In this document: positions 1 to 7,416 of the stretch, piece after piece
How positions within the stretch are numbered: position 1 is the first letter of the stretch
How the letters are laid out: each line of letters starts with the position of its first letter
NCBI GenBank assembly: GCA_003161515.1
Contig: PMOH01000298.1
Location: forward strand, 247 to 13,487
DNA: 13,241 nt
Source of the DNA: Deltaproteobacteria bacterium
GTDB lineage: Bacteria; Desulfobacterota; Binatia; Binatales; Binataceae
Direction of reading: 5' to 3'
Made by a program: the position numbers and the translations under genes
The notes under the pieces: generated by a model
Seen by the model: only the letters and a program-made list of their open reading frames with translations
Told to the model about the DNA's origin: nothing
Database searches by the model: none

Positions 1-72
1 AAACACAATGAATGACACGGATTAATGTTCGATCGAAATCGAGGGCGGTGCTCTAATTGACAATTTCAAGGT

Positions 73-106
73 AGTTGCAAATTGCCACGAAGTTGCAAAT
101 TGCCAC
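73..106. repeat. Two-copy 16-bp direct repeat
   Basis: The 16-base unit AGTTGCAAATTGCCAC occurs exactly at 73-88 and again at 91-106, giving a period of 18 bases. Each copy contains the palindrome TTGCAA. A perfect TTGACA hexamer lies just before it at 57-62, but no good -10 element follows at normal spacing and no plus-strand gene starts nearby. It may be a paired operator for a gene left of the window or a simple local duplication; the sequence does not decide. Confidence 0.7.
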
Positions 107-133
107 TCAAAAAGAAGCGCGCGGATTCTCGTT

Positions 134-168
134 CCCCTCTCCAGAAGGGAGCGGGGTTAGGGGAGAGG
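134..168. repeat. REP-like C/G-rich hairpin after the quinone oxidoreductase gene
   Basis: CCCC-T-CTCC (134-142) pairs with GGAG-C-GGGG (148-156) around a five-base loop with one internal mismatch. A second G-rich arm, GGAGAGG at 162-168, can alternatively pair with CCTCTCC at 136-142. This pattern of a pyrimidine-rich arm followed by two purine-rich arms is familiar from intergenic repeats in many GC-rich genomes. It lies about 38 bases beyond the stop codon of the minus-strand gene ending at 206. There is no T-run, so it is more likely a REP element or mRNA-end stabiliser than a classical intrinsic terminator. Confidence 0.6.
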
Positions 169-205
169 TCGCCGCCAGTTCAAGATTCTGCTCTGCTACC
201 TGCGC

Positions 206-1174
206 TTACGGTATCAGCACCAGCTTCCCCGTCGACTGCCTCGACTCGATGAACTTGTGCGCCTCAGCCGCCTGCGCAAGCGGGAACGATTTGCCGACCA
301 GCAGCCTGATTTTGCTCGCTGCGATCAGCTTGAACGATTCCTCGATCCCGCGGCGCATCACGTCGGGCACTGCCGCCACTGTGTAGAGCGTGAATCCGCT
401 CACCTTGGTCGATTTTTCGAACAGCCTGAGCAAATTGAGCGGCTCCGGCGGACCGCCCGCGCGTCCGTACGAAATCAGATGCCCAAACGGCGCGAGACAA
501 CTGATCCCCTTGTCCAATGTAGTTGCGCCGACGGCGTCCAGGATCAGATCGACGCCGCGCCCACCCGTGATTCGGTTAGCTTCGACCGCAAAATCTTTGG
601 TCGCATAATTGATCACGTCGTCCGCGCCGTACTCTTCGGCGAGCGCCGCCTTACTGTCACTGGATACTGTGCCAATCACGCGCGCGCCCGCCGCCTTCGC
701 GATTTGCACCGCGACGATTCCGACGCCGCCTGCCGCCGAATGCACCAGCACCGTCTGTCCGGGCGCGGTGTGATGCGCCGTGTGCAGCAGATGCCATGCA
801 GTCAGCACCTGAACCGGTACCGCCGCCGCATTCTCGAAGCTGAGCGAATCGGGAATCGGAATCACCTGCACCGCCGGCGCAATCGCAAACTCGGCGTACA
901 TCTTACTGCCGAGCGCGGCGACGCGCTGACCAACTTTAAGATTCGTCACGCCCGCGCCGACCGCATCAATTTCACCCGCGGCTTCAAGCCCCGGCGTATC
1001 GGGCAGTTGCGGCTGCATCACGTACTGTCCATTCCGGAACAGCGTATCGGCGAAATTGATCCCGGCCGCGCGCACCTTGATCAGGACAGTTCCTGGTTTC
1101 ACCTCTGGCTTGGCAACCTCGGCAATCTTCAGCACCTCGGGCCCACCAACCTTGTCGAACACAACAGCTTTCAT
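206..1174 (-). CDS. Zinc-independent NADPH:quinone oxidoreductase-like protein (MDR superfamily)
   Basis: This 322-residue protein belongs to the medium-chain dehydrogenase/reductase superfamily, quinone oxidoreductase branch. Family members pass electrons from NADPH to quinones or reduce activated C=C bonds of enones and enoyl thioesters in the cytoplasm. The N-terminal GroES-like domain (about 1-125) starts with the usual MKAVVFDKVGGPEVL. The Rossmann domain carries the glycine-rich SAAGGVG (146-152) inside a good match to the quinone-oxidoreductase/zeta-crystallin signature, TVLVHSAAGGVG then VQIAK. The cysteine cluster and histidine ligands of zinc alcohol dehydrogenases are absent, so the enzyme should be zinc-independent. 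Length is typical. A GAGG ribosome site lies about 9 bases before the ATG. It follows the HCCA-isomerase-like gene by 61 bases on the same strand, so the two may be co-transcribed. The exact substrate cannot be read from sequence. Confidence 0.93.
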   Translation of the reverse strand: MKAVVFDKVGGPEVLKIAEVAKPEVKPGTVLIKVRAAGINFADTLFRNGQYVMQPQLPDTPGLEAAGEIDAVGAGVTNLKVGQRVAALGSKMYAEFAIAPAVQVIPIPDSLSFENAAAVPVQVLTAWHLLHTAHHTAPGQTVLVHSAAGGVGIVAVQIAKAAGARVIGTVSSDSKAALAEEYGADDVINYATKDFAVEANRITGGRGVDLILDAVGATTLDKGISCLAPFGHLISYGRAGGPPEPLNLLRLFEKSTKVSGFTLYTVAAVPDVMRRGIEESFKLIAASKIRLLVGKSFPLAQAAEAHKFIESRQSTGKLVLIP

Positions 1175-1235
1175 TTGATTCTGCCTCGGGTATTTCCTGA
1201 TCTATGTCACGGATTCTGAAACGATGGAACTCTGA

Positions 1236-1817
1236 TCACGCCAAACGCCTGAGCGCCTCTTCGACGAAATCCAGCCGATCATTTCCCCAGAACATTTCAT
1301 CACCGACAAAAAAAGTCGGCGCCCCGAACGCACCACGGCCGACCGCCTCGTCCGCATTAACCCGCAGCTGCTGCTTGATCTCATCGCCATCGATCAACGC
1401 CGGATCGATCCCCACGTCATTCAGCAGATGCCGCAGAGCTTCCTCCTTGCTGAGATCCTGCCCATGCTCCCAAATTGCGCGGAACGCCGCCGAGTGAAAC
1501 TCCGCAAATCGACCATGCCGTTGCGCCGCGACCGCGGCGCGCAGCACCCGAATCGTGTTGAACGGGAAATGCGGACTGAACTGCGCCGGGACGCCGTAGC
1601 GTTTCGCCCATCGCTGAAAATCCGTGACGTTGTAACCGGCCTTACCCTGAATCGGAAGCGGACCTGAATTTCCGGTGGCCTTCATGACAGCGCCGAGCAG
1701 AATCGGCCTATAGATGATCTCAGCGCTCGCGCGCCGCCCAATCGCAGGCAGTTGCGTGTCCGCAAGATAGCTGAACGGACTCAGGTAGTCGTAAAAAAAC
1801 TCGATTTGCTTCGCCAT
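1236..1817 (-). CDS. 2-hydroxychromene-2-carboxylate isomerase-like (DsbA-fold, kappa-GST-like)
   Basis: This 193-residue protein has the thioredoxin-like DsbA fold of 2-hydroxychromene-2-carboxylate (HCCA) isomerases and kappa-class glutathione transferases. The characterised enzyme, NahD, uses glutathione in naphthalene breakdown. The N-terminus YDYLSPFSYLAD (9-20) matches the family motif: the DsbA CxxC is replaced by serine, and Ser13 aligns with the glutathione-activating serine. Near the C-terminus GAFGAPTFFVG (162-172) is the expected cis-proline loop with Pro167. A strong GGGAGGA ribosome site sits 5-6 bases before the ATG. Most bacterial members are not in naphthalene operons, and none of the other pathway genes are here, so a general thiol-dependent isomerase or transferase is as likely as true HCCA isomerisation. 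Its neighbour is a quinone oxidoreductase, which fits aromatic or electrophile metabolism. Confidence 0.9.
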   Translation of the reverse strand: MAKQIEFFYDYLSPFSYLADTQLPAIGRRASAEIIYRPILLGAVMKATGNSGPLPIQGKAGYNVTDFQRWAKRYGVPAQFSPHFPFNTIRVLRAAVAAQRHGRFAEFHSAAFRAIWEHGQDLSKEEALRHLLNDVGIDPALIDGDEIKQQLRVNADEAVGRGAFGAPTFFVGDEMFWGNDRLDFVEEALRRLA

Positions 1818-1937
1818 CGCATTCCTCCCGCGTCGCCAGAAGTAGTTTCAATATGCAACTGACACAGGTAGCAGGCAATGCGCTGAATCGCAACCGGATT
1901 TTCCTCATTCCGGCCGCGAGTCTTGAATGGTGCGCGC

Positions 1938-2222
1938 TTAGTACACTTCGAAGTTGTCCGCATGCAGGCGCGGATCGTCAGCAGCCAGGCACTTCGCCGA
2001 CATCGCGCGCCGTTGCACCAGCGACAGGTTGATGTTGCCCGATATGACCGCGGTCAGCTTCGCGAGTTCGTTCCTGCACGCAGCGGCGGTGTCATAGGTC
2101 TCAATCGTAACCCACCGGGAAAATGGAGCATTCTTGTCGAGGACCTGGTTCGGTTCAGAAACTGGCGGCACTATCAAGCACCAGCCCACCAGCGTGAGCC
2201 CCCCAATGTGACAAAGCTTCAT
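1938..2222 (-). CDS. Small secreted protein of unknown function
   Basis: About 94 residues from the ATG at 2222. An upstream TTG at 2252 would add ten residues with no signal-like character, so the ATG is preferred, although no strong ribosome site precedes either. The N-terminus (MKLCHIGGLTLVGWCLIVPP) has a basic start and a hydrophobic core like a Sec signal peptide or anchor. The mature part has W37, a TYDTAAACRNEL stretch (42-53) and a KCLAADDPRL segment (77-86). Cys49 and Cys78 could form a disulfide, which suits an exported protein. I recall similar small secreted proteins with a W...TAxxC...C-DDPRL layout from related environmental genomes, but no function is known. It is divergent from the HxlR gene and separated from the next minus-strand gene by 120 bases showing nothing recognisable. 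Confidence 0.7.
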   Translation of the reverse strand: MKLCHIGGLTLVGWCLIVPPVSEPNQVLDKNAPFSRWVTIETYDTAAACRNELAKLTAVISGNINLSLVQRRAMSAKCLAADDPRLHADNFEVY

Positions 2223-2376
2223 CCGCGTTTGTTTAGCAGGATGCCCTGCCAATCAAAAGTCGCAGACATGGGGCTGGTAAATCAAGTTTCAAAGTGCAAC
2301 GATATTTTCGTCGCCGATGTTGGGGAATGTCGCGGCACGCGAAATCTAATTCGGGGGAGGAGAAAGACAGCCGCCC

Positions 2377-2877
2377 ATGCGATGGGACTCGGTCAAGGAC
2401 ATGAACTGCTCGGTCGCGCGAACGCTGTCGGTCGTCGGCGAGCGCTGGACGATGCTCATACTGCGCGAGGCGTTTCTCGGACGCCATCGCTTTGACGAAT
2501 TCCAGCAAGGCACTGGAATCGCGCGCAACATCCTCAGCTCGCGGCTGCGCGACCTGGTCAGCGACGGCATCCTCGATCGCGCGCGCAGCGAAGGTGACAG
2601 CGGTCGCGTCGAGTATCGGCTGACGCGGAAGGGACTCGAACTCTATCCCGTGTTGATCGCGATGATGCGATGGGGCGACACCTGGCTCAGCGACGAATCG
2701 GGACCGCCGATGACCCTGATACATCGGGTCTGTGGCGCAAAGACTGCTCCCGACATGGTCTGCTCGCACTGCGGAGATCATCTCACCGCGCGCGAGGTCG
2801 TCGCGATCCCGCGCCGCCCCGCGCCCGCACACCCGCGCCGCACCGAGCGCTCCGACCGCAAACGCGCCGCGCACTGA
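2377..2877 (+). CDS. HxlR-family winged-helix transcriptional regulator
   Basis: A 166-residue one-component regulator. The HxlR/MarR-like winged-helix core spans about 9-105: the conserved early cysteine (MNCSVART, Cys11), GERWTMLILREAFLGRHRFDEF, the recognition helix region GIARNILSSRLRDLVSDGIL, and the wing VEYRLTRKGLELYPVL. The tail holds Cys119, Cys129 and Cys132 in HRVCG...VCSHCG, a probable metal- or thiol-responsive element also common in larger HxlR proteins. The end is rich in Arg, Pro and Ala. A GGGGGAGGAG run lies 14 bases before the chosen ATG; the ATG at 2401 is an alternative start. The HAD phosphatase follows 18 bases downstream and is probably co-transcribed. The regulator is also divergent from the secreted-protein gene. 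Such proteins often sense quinones, aldehydes or other electrophiles, but the ligand here is unknown. Confidence 0.92.
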   Translation: MRWDSVKDMNCSVARTLSVVGERWTMLILREAFLGRHRFDEFQQGTGIARNILSSRLRDLVSDGILDRARSEGDSGRVEYRLTRKGLELYPVLIAMMRWGDTWLSDESGPPMTLIHRVCGAKTAPDMVCSHCGDHLTAREVVAIPRRPAPAHPRRTERSDRKRAAH

Positions 2878-2895
2878 TCCGAATTTCATTTCCAC

Positions 2896-3525
2896 ATGAT
2901 TGAACTCGTGATGTTCGACGCCGACGGCGTGCTGTTCGATTCCACCGAATCGAACGTCGCCTACTACAACTGGATTTTCGCGAAGGTCGGCGAACCGCCG
3001 CTCGATCGTGACGAGGAAATCTCCGCGGTGTCGTATGCCGCGAGCGAAGTGTTTGCCGCGCGGGCGCGGGGCGACGCCGCGAAGCTCGGCATGATGCACG
3101 CCGTGACCCGCAACATGGATCAGACGCCGTTTTTCAAAATGCTGCGGCCGCCGATCGAGTTGCGCCCCTTCATGCTCGAGCTCAAGAATCGCTACAAGCT
3201 CGGGCTGGCGACCAATCGCTCCGCGACGGTGCCCGCGTTGGTCGAACATCTCGGCCTCGCCGGCATCTTCGACGCAGTCGCGAGCGCACTCGACCAGGTT
3301 CGCCCCAAGCCTGCGCCGGACATCCTGCGCTTGTGCCTCGATCGCGCAAAGGTTGACGCGGCGCGCGCCGTGTACGTCGGCGACAGCAGGATCGATCACG
3401 AAGCAGCCGATGCCGCCGGCATGCATTTTATCGGCGTCGGCAGCCGCATCGAGCATCCACGCTTGATCGACACGATCGCGGAACTGCGAACAGCTCTCGA
3501 AATGCTCGACGCCAGCCTGAAGTAA
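2896..3525 (+). CDS. HAD-superfamily phosphatase (phosphoglycolate phosphatase-like)
   Basis: A 209-residue cytoplasmic hydrolase of the haloacid dehalogenase superfamily, subfamily I (alpha-helical cap between motifs I and II). Motif I is DADGVLFDS, with nucleophile Asp8 and general acid/base Asp10. Motif II is ATNRS (Thr106). Motif III is RPKPAP (Lys138). Motif IV is VGDSRIDHEAA, with Asp163 and Asp167 for Mg2+. All catalytic residues are present, so it should be an active phosphatase. The substrate (phosphoglycolate, a sugar phosphate or another small phosphate) cannot be assigned. No clear ribosome site precedes the ATG, which lies 18 bases after the HxlR stop codon, suggesting translation in the same transcript. 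Its stop codon is only 8 bases from that of the convergent TPP-enzyme gene, with no hairpin terminator between them. Confidence 0.92.
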   Translation: MIELVMFDADGVLFDSTESNVAYYNWIFAKVGEPPLDRDEEISAVSYAASEVFAARARGDAAKLGMMHAVTRNMDQTPFFKMLRPPIELRPFMLELKNRYKLGLATNRSATVPALVEHLGLAGIFDAVASALDQVRPKPAPDILRLCLDRAKVDAARAVYVGDSRIDHEAADAAGMHFIGVGSRIEHPRLIDTIAELRTALEMLDASLK

Positions 3526-3533
3526 GTCTGACT

Positions 3534-5078
3534 TTAGAGAATCATCTCGATCAGCGCCGGACCCGGCGTTGCGAGCGATCGTTCCAGTTCTCGCGTGAGC
3601 GCCTCAGCGCTCTCGACCCGCACCGCGGGCACGCCGAGGCCGCGCGCCAGGCTGGTCCACTCGATGTCGGGATTGGAAAGGTCGGTCAGCGATCGCGCCT
3701 TGCGCCCAGGCTCGGTCACGCCTGCGCGCGCCAGTTCAACTTGCAGGATTCGATAGCTGCGATTGTTGCACAGGACCGTCGTGACGTTGAGCGACTCGCG
3801 CGCCTGCGTCCACAGCGCCTGAATCGTGTACATCCCGCTGCCGTCGGCTTGATAGGCGATCACGCGCCGATCCGGGCACGCGACCGCAGCACCGGTAGCA
3901 CACGGCAGTCCCTGCCCAATCGCTCCGCCAGTCAGCGAAAGATACGTATGCGCAGGCGCAGCCGCCGACGCGGCGAGAAACGGCAGCCCGGTAGTCGCAG
4001 CCTCGTCCATCACGATCGCGCCTTCGGGCATCACCGCCGCAATCGCCGCGCCCGCCGTCATCGCGTTGAGTTTTCCGACGGGACGTTCGGGCCGCGCTAT
4101 TTTTGACGCCGTCGCGACCGAAACCGGCGCCGCGATTTCGCTCGCGAGTGCTTCCAGCGCGGCCGGGACATCGTCAGTCGGCCCGGCCAGAATCGCGGTG
4201 TTGATACCTTCAGGAATCAACTGGCTCGGGAAATTGGGATAGCCGAAAAAGGCGACCGGCTTTTTCGCGCCGGCGATGACGATCGTGTCGAACGGCTTGA
4301 GCATCTCGATTGCCTGTTCAGGAAAGTAGGGCAAGCGATCAAGCACCGGCATTCCAGCGCCTCGTTCGAGCCGCGCGGGAAACGTTTCGCAAATCAGATG
4401 ACATCCCGATTTCGCCGCGATGCGCGCAGCCGCCTTCAAACCCCGCGCGCGCAGCCCGACGCCGCCGAGAAAAAGCGCGACTTTCTTACCCTTGCGGATC
4501 GATTGGGCAGCTTGCCTGATCGCATCGGAGGAAACCTGTTGCGGCGACGTCGGTTCGATCGGCGCAGCGTGTCCCTCGGCCGGATCCCACTGGCAATCCG
4601 ACGGGATGATCAACGTCGCGACTTGTCCCGGCGCGCGGCCCGCAGCGGCAATCGCTTGCGCCGTCGCACCTGCGAGCGATTTTGCACTGCGAACGCTCTG
4701 CACCCATCCCGAAACCGGCATCGCCAGCGAAACGATGTCCGACGTGAGCGGTGCGTCGGCGCCGACGTGCCAGGTCGCATGATCGCCGATCAGATTGACG
4801 ATCGGCGATCGCGCGCGTCGCGCGTTGTGCAGATTCGCAATCCCGTTGGCGAAGCCCGGCCCAAGATGTAGCAGCGTCATCGCAGGCTTCTCCGCCATCC
4901 GCCCGTAGCCATCCGCAGCGCCGGTGCAGACCCCTTCGAACAATCCGAGAATCGGACGCAGCCCGTCGGCCGAATCGAGCGCCGCGACAATTGGCATCTC
5001 AGTCGTCCCCGGATTCGCGAAACACACTTCGACGCCCGCCGCGATCGCAGTACGAATCAGGCTCTCAGCTCCATTCAT
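3534..5078 (-). CDS. Thiamine-diphosphate-dependent enzyme (acetolactate synthase/benzoylformate decarboxylase/2-hydroxyacyl-CoA lyase superfamily)
   Basis: A 514-residue ThDP enzyme with the usual three domains: Pyr domain (about 1-170), central domain (about 185-320) and PP domain (about 335-514). The catalytic glutamate is Glu48 in LGLFEGVCTGAADGYGRM. The Mg-ThDP motif reads ADGSGMY (411-417) with NN at 438-439; the first residue is Ala rather than the more usual Gly of GDG. Length and the motifs CFANPGTTEM and ANLHNARRARSP place it in the roughly 515-residue group often auto-annotated as acetolactate synthase large subunit. There is no regulatory-subunit gene nearby, so branched-chain synthesis is unlikely. 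A GAGGA ribosome site overlaps the last codons of the upstream PhyH gene, and the start is 3 bases after the PhyH stop, so translation is probably coupled. Decarboxylase or 2-hydroxyacyl(-CoA) lyase activity on the PhyH product is possible but is inference. Confidence 0.9.
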   Translation of the reverse strand: MNGAESLIRTAIAAGVEVCFANPGTTEMPIVAALDSADGLRPILGLFEGVCTGAADGYGRMAEKPAMTLLHLGPGFANGIANLHNARRARSPIVNLIGDHATWHVGADAPLTSDIVSLAMPVSGWVQSVRSAKSLAGATAQAIAAAGRAPGQVATLIIPSDCQWDPAEGHAAPIEPTSPQQVSSDAIRQAAQSIRKGKKVALFLGGVGLRARGLKAAARIAAKSGCHLICETFPARLERGAGMPVLDRLPYFPEQAIEMLKPFDTIVIAGAKKPVAFFGYPNFPSQLIPEGINTAILAGPTDDVPAALEALASEIAAPVSVATASKIARPERPVGKLNAMTAGAAIAAVMPEGAIVMDEAATTGLPFLAASAAAPAHTYLSLTGGAIGQGLPCATGAAVACPDRRVIAYQADGSGMYTIQALWTQARESLNVTTVLCNNRSYRILQVELARAGVTEPGRKARSLTDLSNPDIEWTSLARGLGVPAVRVESAEALTRELERSLATPGPALIEMIL

Positions 5079-5090
5079 GATTCAGTCCTC
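5076..5090 (-). promoter_or_regulatory. Ribosome binding site of the TPP-enzyme gene inside the PhyH gene end
   Basis: Read on the minus strand, GAGGA (5086-5090) is followed by the PhyH stop TGA (5082-5084) and the ATG of the next gene (5076-5078). The spacing of 7 bases from GAGGA to ATG is good and fixes the start of the TPP-enzyme gene. The arrangement indicates translational coupling of the two genes. Confidence 0.75.
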
Positions 5091-5861
5091 AGCAGTGCGA
5101 CGAAGTTCGATCTTCATGAAATCGTGCGAGGGATTCTGATGCCCGAATCTCTCCCGCGTCTGATCGATCGTCCCCGACTTCGTGTAATGCCACACCATCG
5201 CGGCGCGAAGGCCGCTGGACATGTTGTCGGTCGAGCAATGCATCAAGTGGCTATGGAACACCAGCAGGTCGCCGGCCTGCATCAGCACCGGCACCGACTT
5301 CGACATGTCGTAATCGACGATCTCCGTATAGCCGTATTGCGCATGCGGACGCCGGTCCGGCACGTGCTCGTGCACCGGTTCGAGGTGCGACCCCGGCATC
5401 ACGTGCAGGCATCCATTGTCGAGCGTCGCCTCGGTGACCGCCAGCCATACGCCGACCTGCGGCCGCGTGCTGAACGCAAAGTAGTACGAATCCTGATGCC
5501 ACGGCTGCCCGAGCGCTCCGTGATTTTTAAAAATGAACTGACTCACGAAACAGTCGAGCTCCGGCCCGATCAGATCGCTCACAATCTCGATCACCGCCGG
5601 GTCTTCAGCGAGCTTTTTGAAAATCGGATCGCGATGGAGCCGGAAAACCTTGCCGACGTTGTCCTCCGGGTTTCGCGCGAGCGGATTCGGTTTCTTTTCC
5701 GGCAACACGAATACATTTGGAACTCTTTCACCCGCCGCGTTCAGCCGGCAGATCTCGACGACTCGCGCATGCATCGCGCGGCAGTCCTCAATCGGCGCAA
5801 AACCGCGAATTATGAAGAATCCTTTCTCGTTCCAATCCCGCCGTTGTCCAATCGAAAGCAT
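5082..5861 (-). CDS. Phytanoyl-CoA dioxygenase (PhyH) family Fe(II)/2-oxoglutarate oxygenase
   Basis: A 259-residue mononuclear iron oxygenase of the PhyH family. These enzymes couple oxidative decarboxylation of 2-oxoglutarate to hydroxylation of a substrate; the archetype is 2-hydroxylation of phytanoyl-CoA. The iron facial triad is visible: His122 and Asp124 in WHQDSYYF, and His208 in VFHSHLMHCSTDNMS. Arg219 (SSGLRAAM) is placed to bind 2-oxoglutarate. The double-stranded beta-helix core runs from about 70 to 230 and length is normal. A GAGG ribosome site lies 8 bases before the ATG. It is the middle gene of three, 17 bases after the amidohydrolase stop and 3 bases before the TPP enzyme. 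PhyH proteins are very diverse, so the substrate (acyl-CoA, or a small acid or natural product) is not determined by sequence alone. Confidence 0.93.
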   Translation of the reverse strand: MLSIGQRRDWNEKGFFIIRGFAPIEDCRAMHARVVEICRLNAAGERVPNVFVLPEKKPNPLARNPEDNVGKVFRLHRDPIFKKLAEDPAVIEIVSDLIGPELDCFVSQFIFKNHGALGQPWHQDSYYFAFSTRPQVGVWLAVTEATLDNGCLHVMPGSHLEPVHEHVPDRRPHAQYGYTEIVDYDMSKSVPVLMQAGDLLVFHSHLMHCSTDNMSSGLRAAMVWHYTKSGTIDQTRERFGHQNPSHDFMKIELRRTAED

Positions 5862-5878
5862 CGCGAGCGCCTCGACCG

Positions 5879-7336
5879 CTATGCGTTAAGCTTGGCGACG
5901 GCCCCTGCGATTGCGGTGCCCGCGAAGAATTCAGGATCAGCTTTCAGATGAAGCTGCGCCGGATATGTGAAAACGAAGTCTCGATAATCGGCATCGCTCA
6001 GGAGTTCCTTGTCCACCAGCCGATGGCTCTCGAGCAGCACCGTCGAAATATCCGGCACGTCCCAGTGCCCGATGTCGGACGAAAAAATCGGCTGCAGCCG
6101 CGTTCGCATCGGATTGGCGCGCGCATCGAGCGCCCGATGGACGCTCAGGTCGTCGGCCTCGCAACCAAAATAGAAGTTGCCGAAAATTCGCGCGAAGCCG
6201 TGCTCGTCGCGCACGCCGGTCAGCGCCCATTCGTCGCGATCCGCCGCGCGATCGTGGCGCTCGAGGCCTTCGTCGTATGCCCGCACCGCGCGCGCCGAGT
6301 TCTTCGTGACGAATTCAGGACCGCCGTACTCCGCGAGCAGTTGATGCAATCGCGGGCGATCCAGTCGCGATGGATCGTAGTTCACCAGGCCCGCGACGTT
6401 GCGCTTTTCCCAATGCTCTTCGAGCGAGTGCAGCAGGTCGCAGGCCCATCCCGCGCCGCACTCCAGAAATCCGAACGCCAGCTCCGGAAACCGCGTCGCC
6501 ACTCCGCCCATGACGATCGATCGGCACAGCTCGCCCTGCTGATACGCATGCGCACCGATGTGATTGAACATGTAGTTGGTCGGCGATCGCCGCCCCAGCG
6601 GCAGGTAGCGCAGGCCGACCCCGCCATGCGAGGTGACCGCGATTTTCAGCTCGACAAATTTGCGCCACACGGGATCGTAATCGAAGAAACTGTCGAGCCC
6701 GTAGTTGTCGAAATACGCCGCGTTGGGGAACGCATCCGGATGCTCGCGCTCGAGCGCAGGAATCGCACGCGCGACGCCCGGCGGAATCATCGCGACCTTC
6801 AAGCCCAGCCGCGCCGCATTTTCGAGCTCGGCGATTGCTTCATCCGGAGTATGCATCGGAATTGCGGCGGCTGGCGCGATCCGATCGCGAAACTGCCCGC
6901 AAATCTCCGCGTTCATCGTATTGAGCGCGCGACATGCGATCCGCCGCACTTCGTCGTTGTGAATCGTAGGCAGCGCGAGTCCGAGCGTTGGGTACAGGAT
7001 CGAAAAATCGACGCCAAGATCGTTGAGCCTGCTGTACAGCAGCCGCGGCGCCATCACCGTCGCGAGATCATATGCATCGTTGACGACACCCCACCATGCG
7101 CCGCGCATATCGCCGGCGTCGCGATTGCCGCGCGATCCGGTCGGATGCTCCCGCAGCTCGCGATTGTAGCGCTCGAGCATGTCGCGTCCGCCAATCTTCT
7201 GAAGATATTCGTTGAACAACGGCGCCGGCTCGATCAGATGCCCGTCGGCGTCGATCACAGGATGATCCAGCCGATCGCGCAGCGCCCGCACTTGAGAAAC
7301 CTTGTCGGTGTTCACCGTCTGAGCGGTATCGCGCAC
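5879..7336 (-). CDS. Amidohydrolase-2 family metal-dependent hydrolase/decarboxylase
   Basis: A 485-residue TIM-barrel protein of the amidohydrolase-2 (ACMSD-like) family, which contains metal-dependent C-C hydrolases and nonoxidative decarboxylases of small or aromatic acids. The N-terminal metal motif is DADGH (29-33), a variant of DxH. His237 (TSHGG) and His263 (HIGAHAYQ) are further candidate ligands. Asp421 in SSDIGHWDVPD is the expected C-terminal catalytic aspartate. FPELAFGFLECGAGW (283-297) is typical of the longer members. Length is above that of classic ACMSD (about 335) and fits the long environmental subgroup. The start used is a GTG without a clear ribosome site; GTG codons at residues 8 and 16 are alternatives. 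It is probably the first gene of the operon with PhyH and the TPP enzyme. Its reaction cannot be fixed from sequence. Confidence 0.88.
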   Translation of the reverse strand: MRDTAQTVNTDKVSQVRALRDRLDHPVIDADGHLIEPAPLFNEYLQKIGGRDMLERYNRELREHPTGSRGNRDAGDMRGAWWGVVNDAYDLATVMAPRLLYSRLNDLGVDFSILYPTLGLALPTIHNDEVRRIACRALNTMNAEICGQFRDRIAPAAAIPMHTPDEAIAELENAARLGLKVAMIPPGVARAIPALEREHPDAFPNAAYFDNYGLDSFFDYDPVWRKFVELKIAVTSHGGVGLRYLPLGRRSPTNYMFNHIGAHAYQQGELCRSIVMGGVATRFPELAFGFLECGAGWACDLLHSLEEHWEKRNVAGLVNYDPSRLDRPRLHQLLAEYGGPEFVTKNSARAVRAYDEGLERHDRAADRDEWALTGVRDEHGFARIFGNFYFGCEADDLSVHRALDARANPMRTRLQPIFSSDIGHWDVPDISTVLLESHRLVDKELLSDADYRDFVFTYPAQLHLKADPEFFAGTAIAGAVAKLNA

Positions 7337-7416
7337 TCGGCGAGGGTGTCAAGCGCACGCCGCCGATCGCGCCACCTGGCGTGTGACAATCAAATCGAAT
7401 ATTTGGTCGAGACGGG

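Noticed and set aside
257..1219. Long plus-strand open frame (320 codons) opposite the quinone oxidoreductase
   Set aside because: It is an Arg/His-rich antisense shadow of a gene with complete family motifs, a common artefact in GC-rich DNA.
2233..3456. Long minus-strand open frame (407 codons) opposite the HxlR and HAD genes
   Set aside because: Its translation has no domain-like pattern, while both plus-strand genes carry full motif sets.
3526..3533. Bidirectional terminator between the convergent HAD and TPP-enzyme genes
   Set aside because: Only 8 bases separate the stop codons and no hairpin with a T-run is visible around them.
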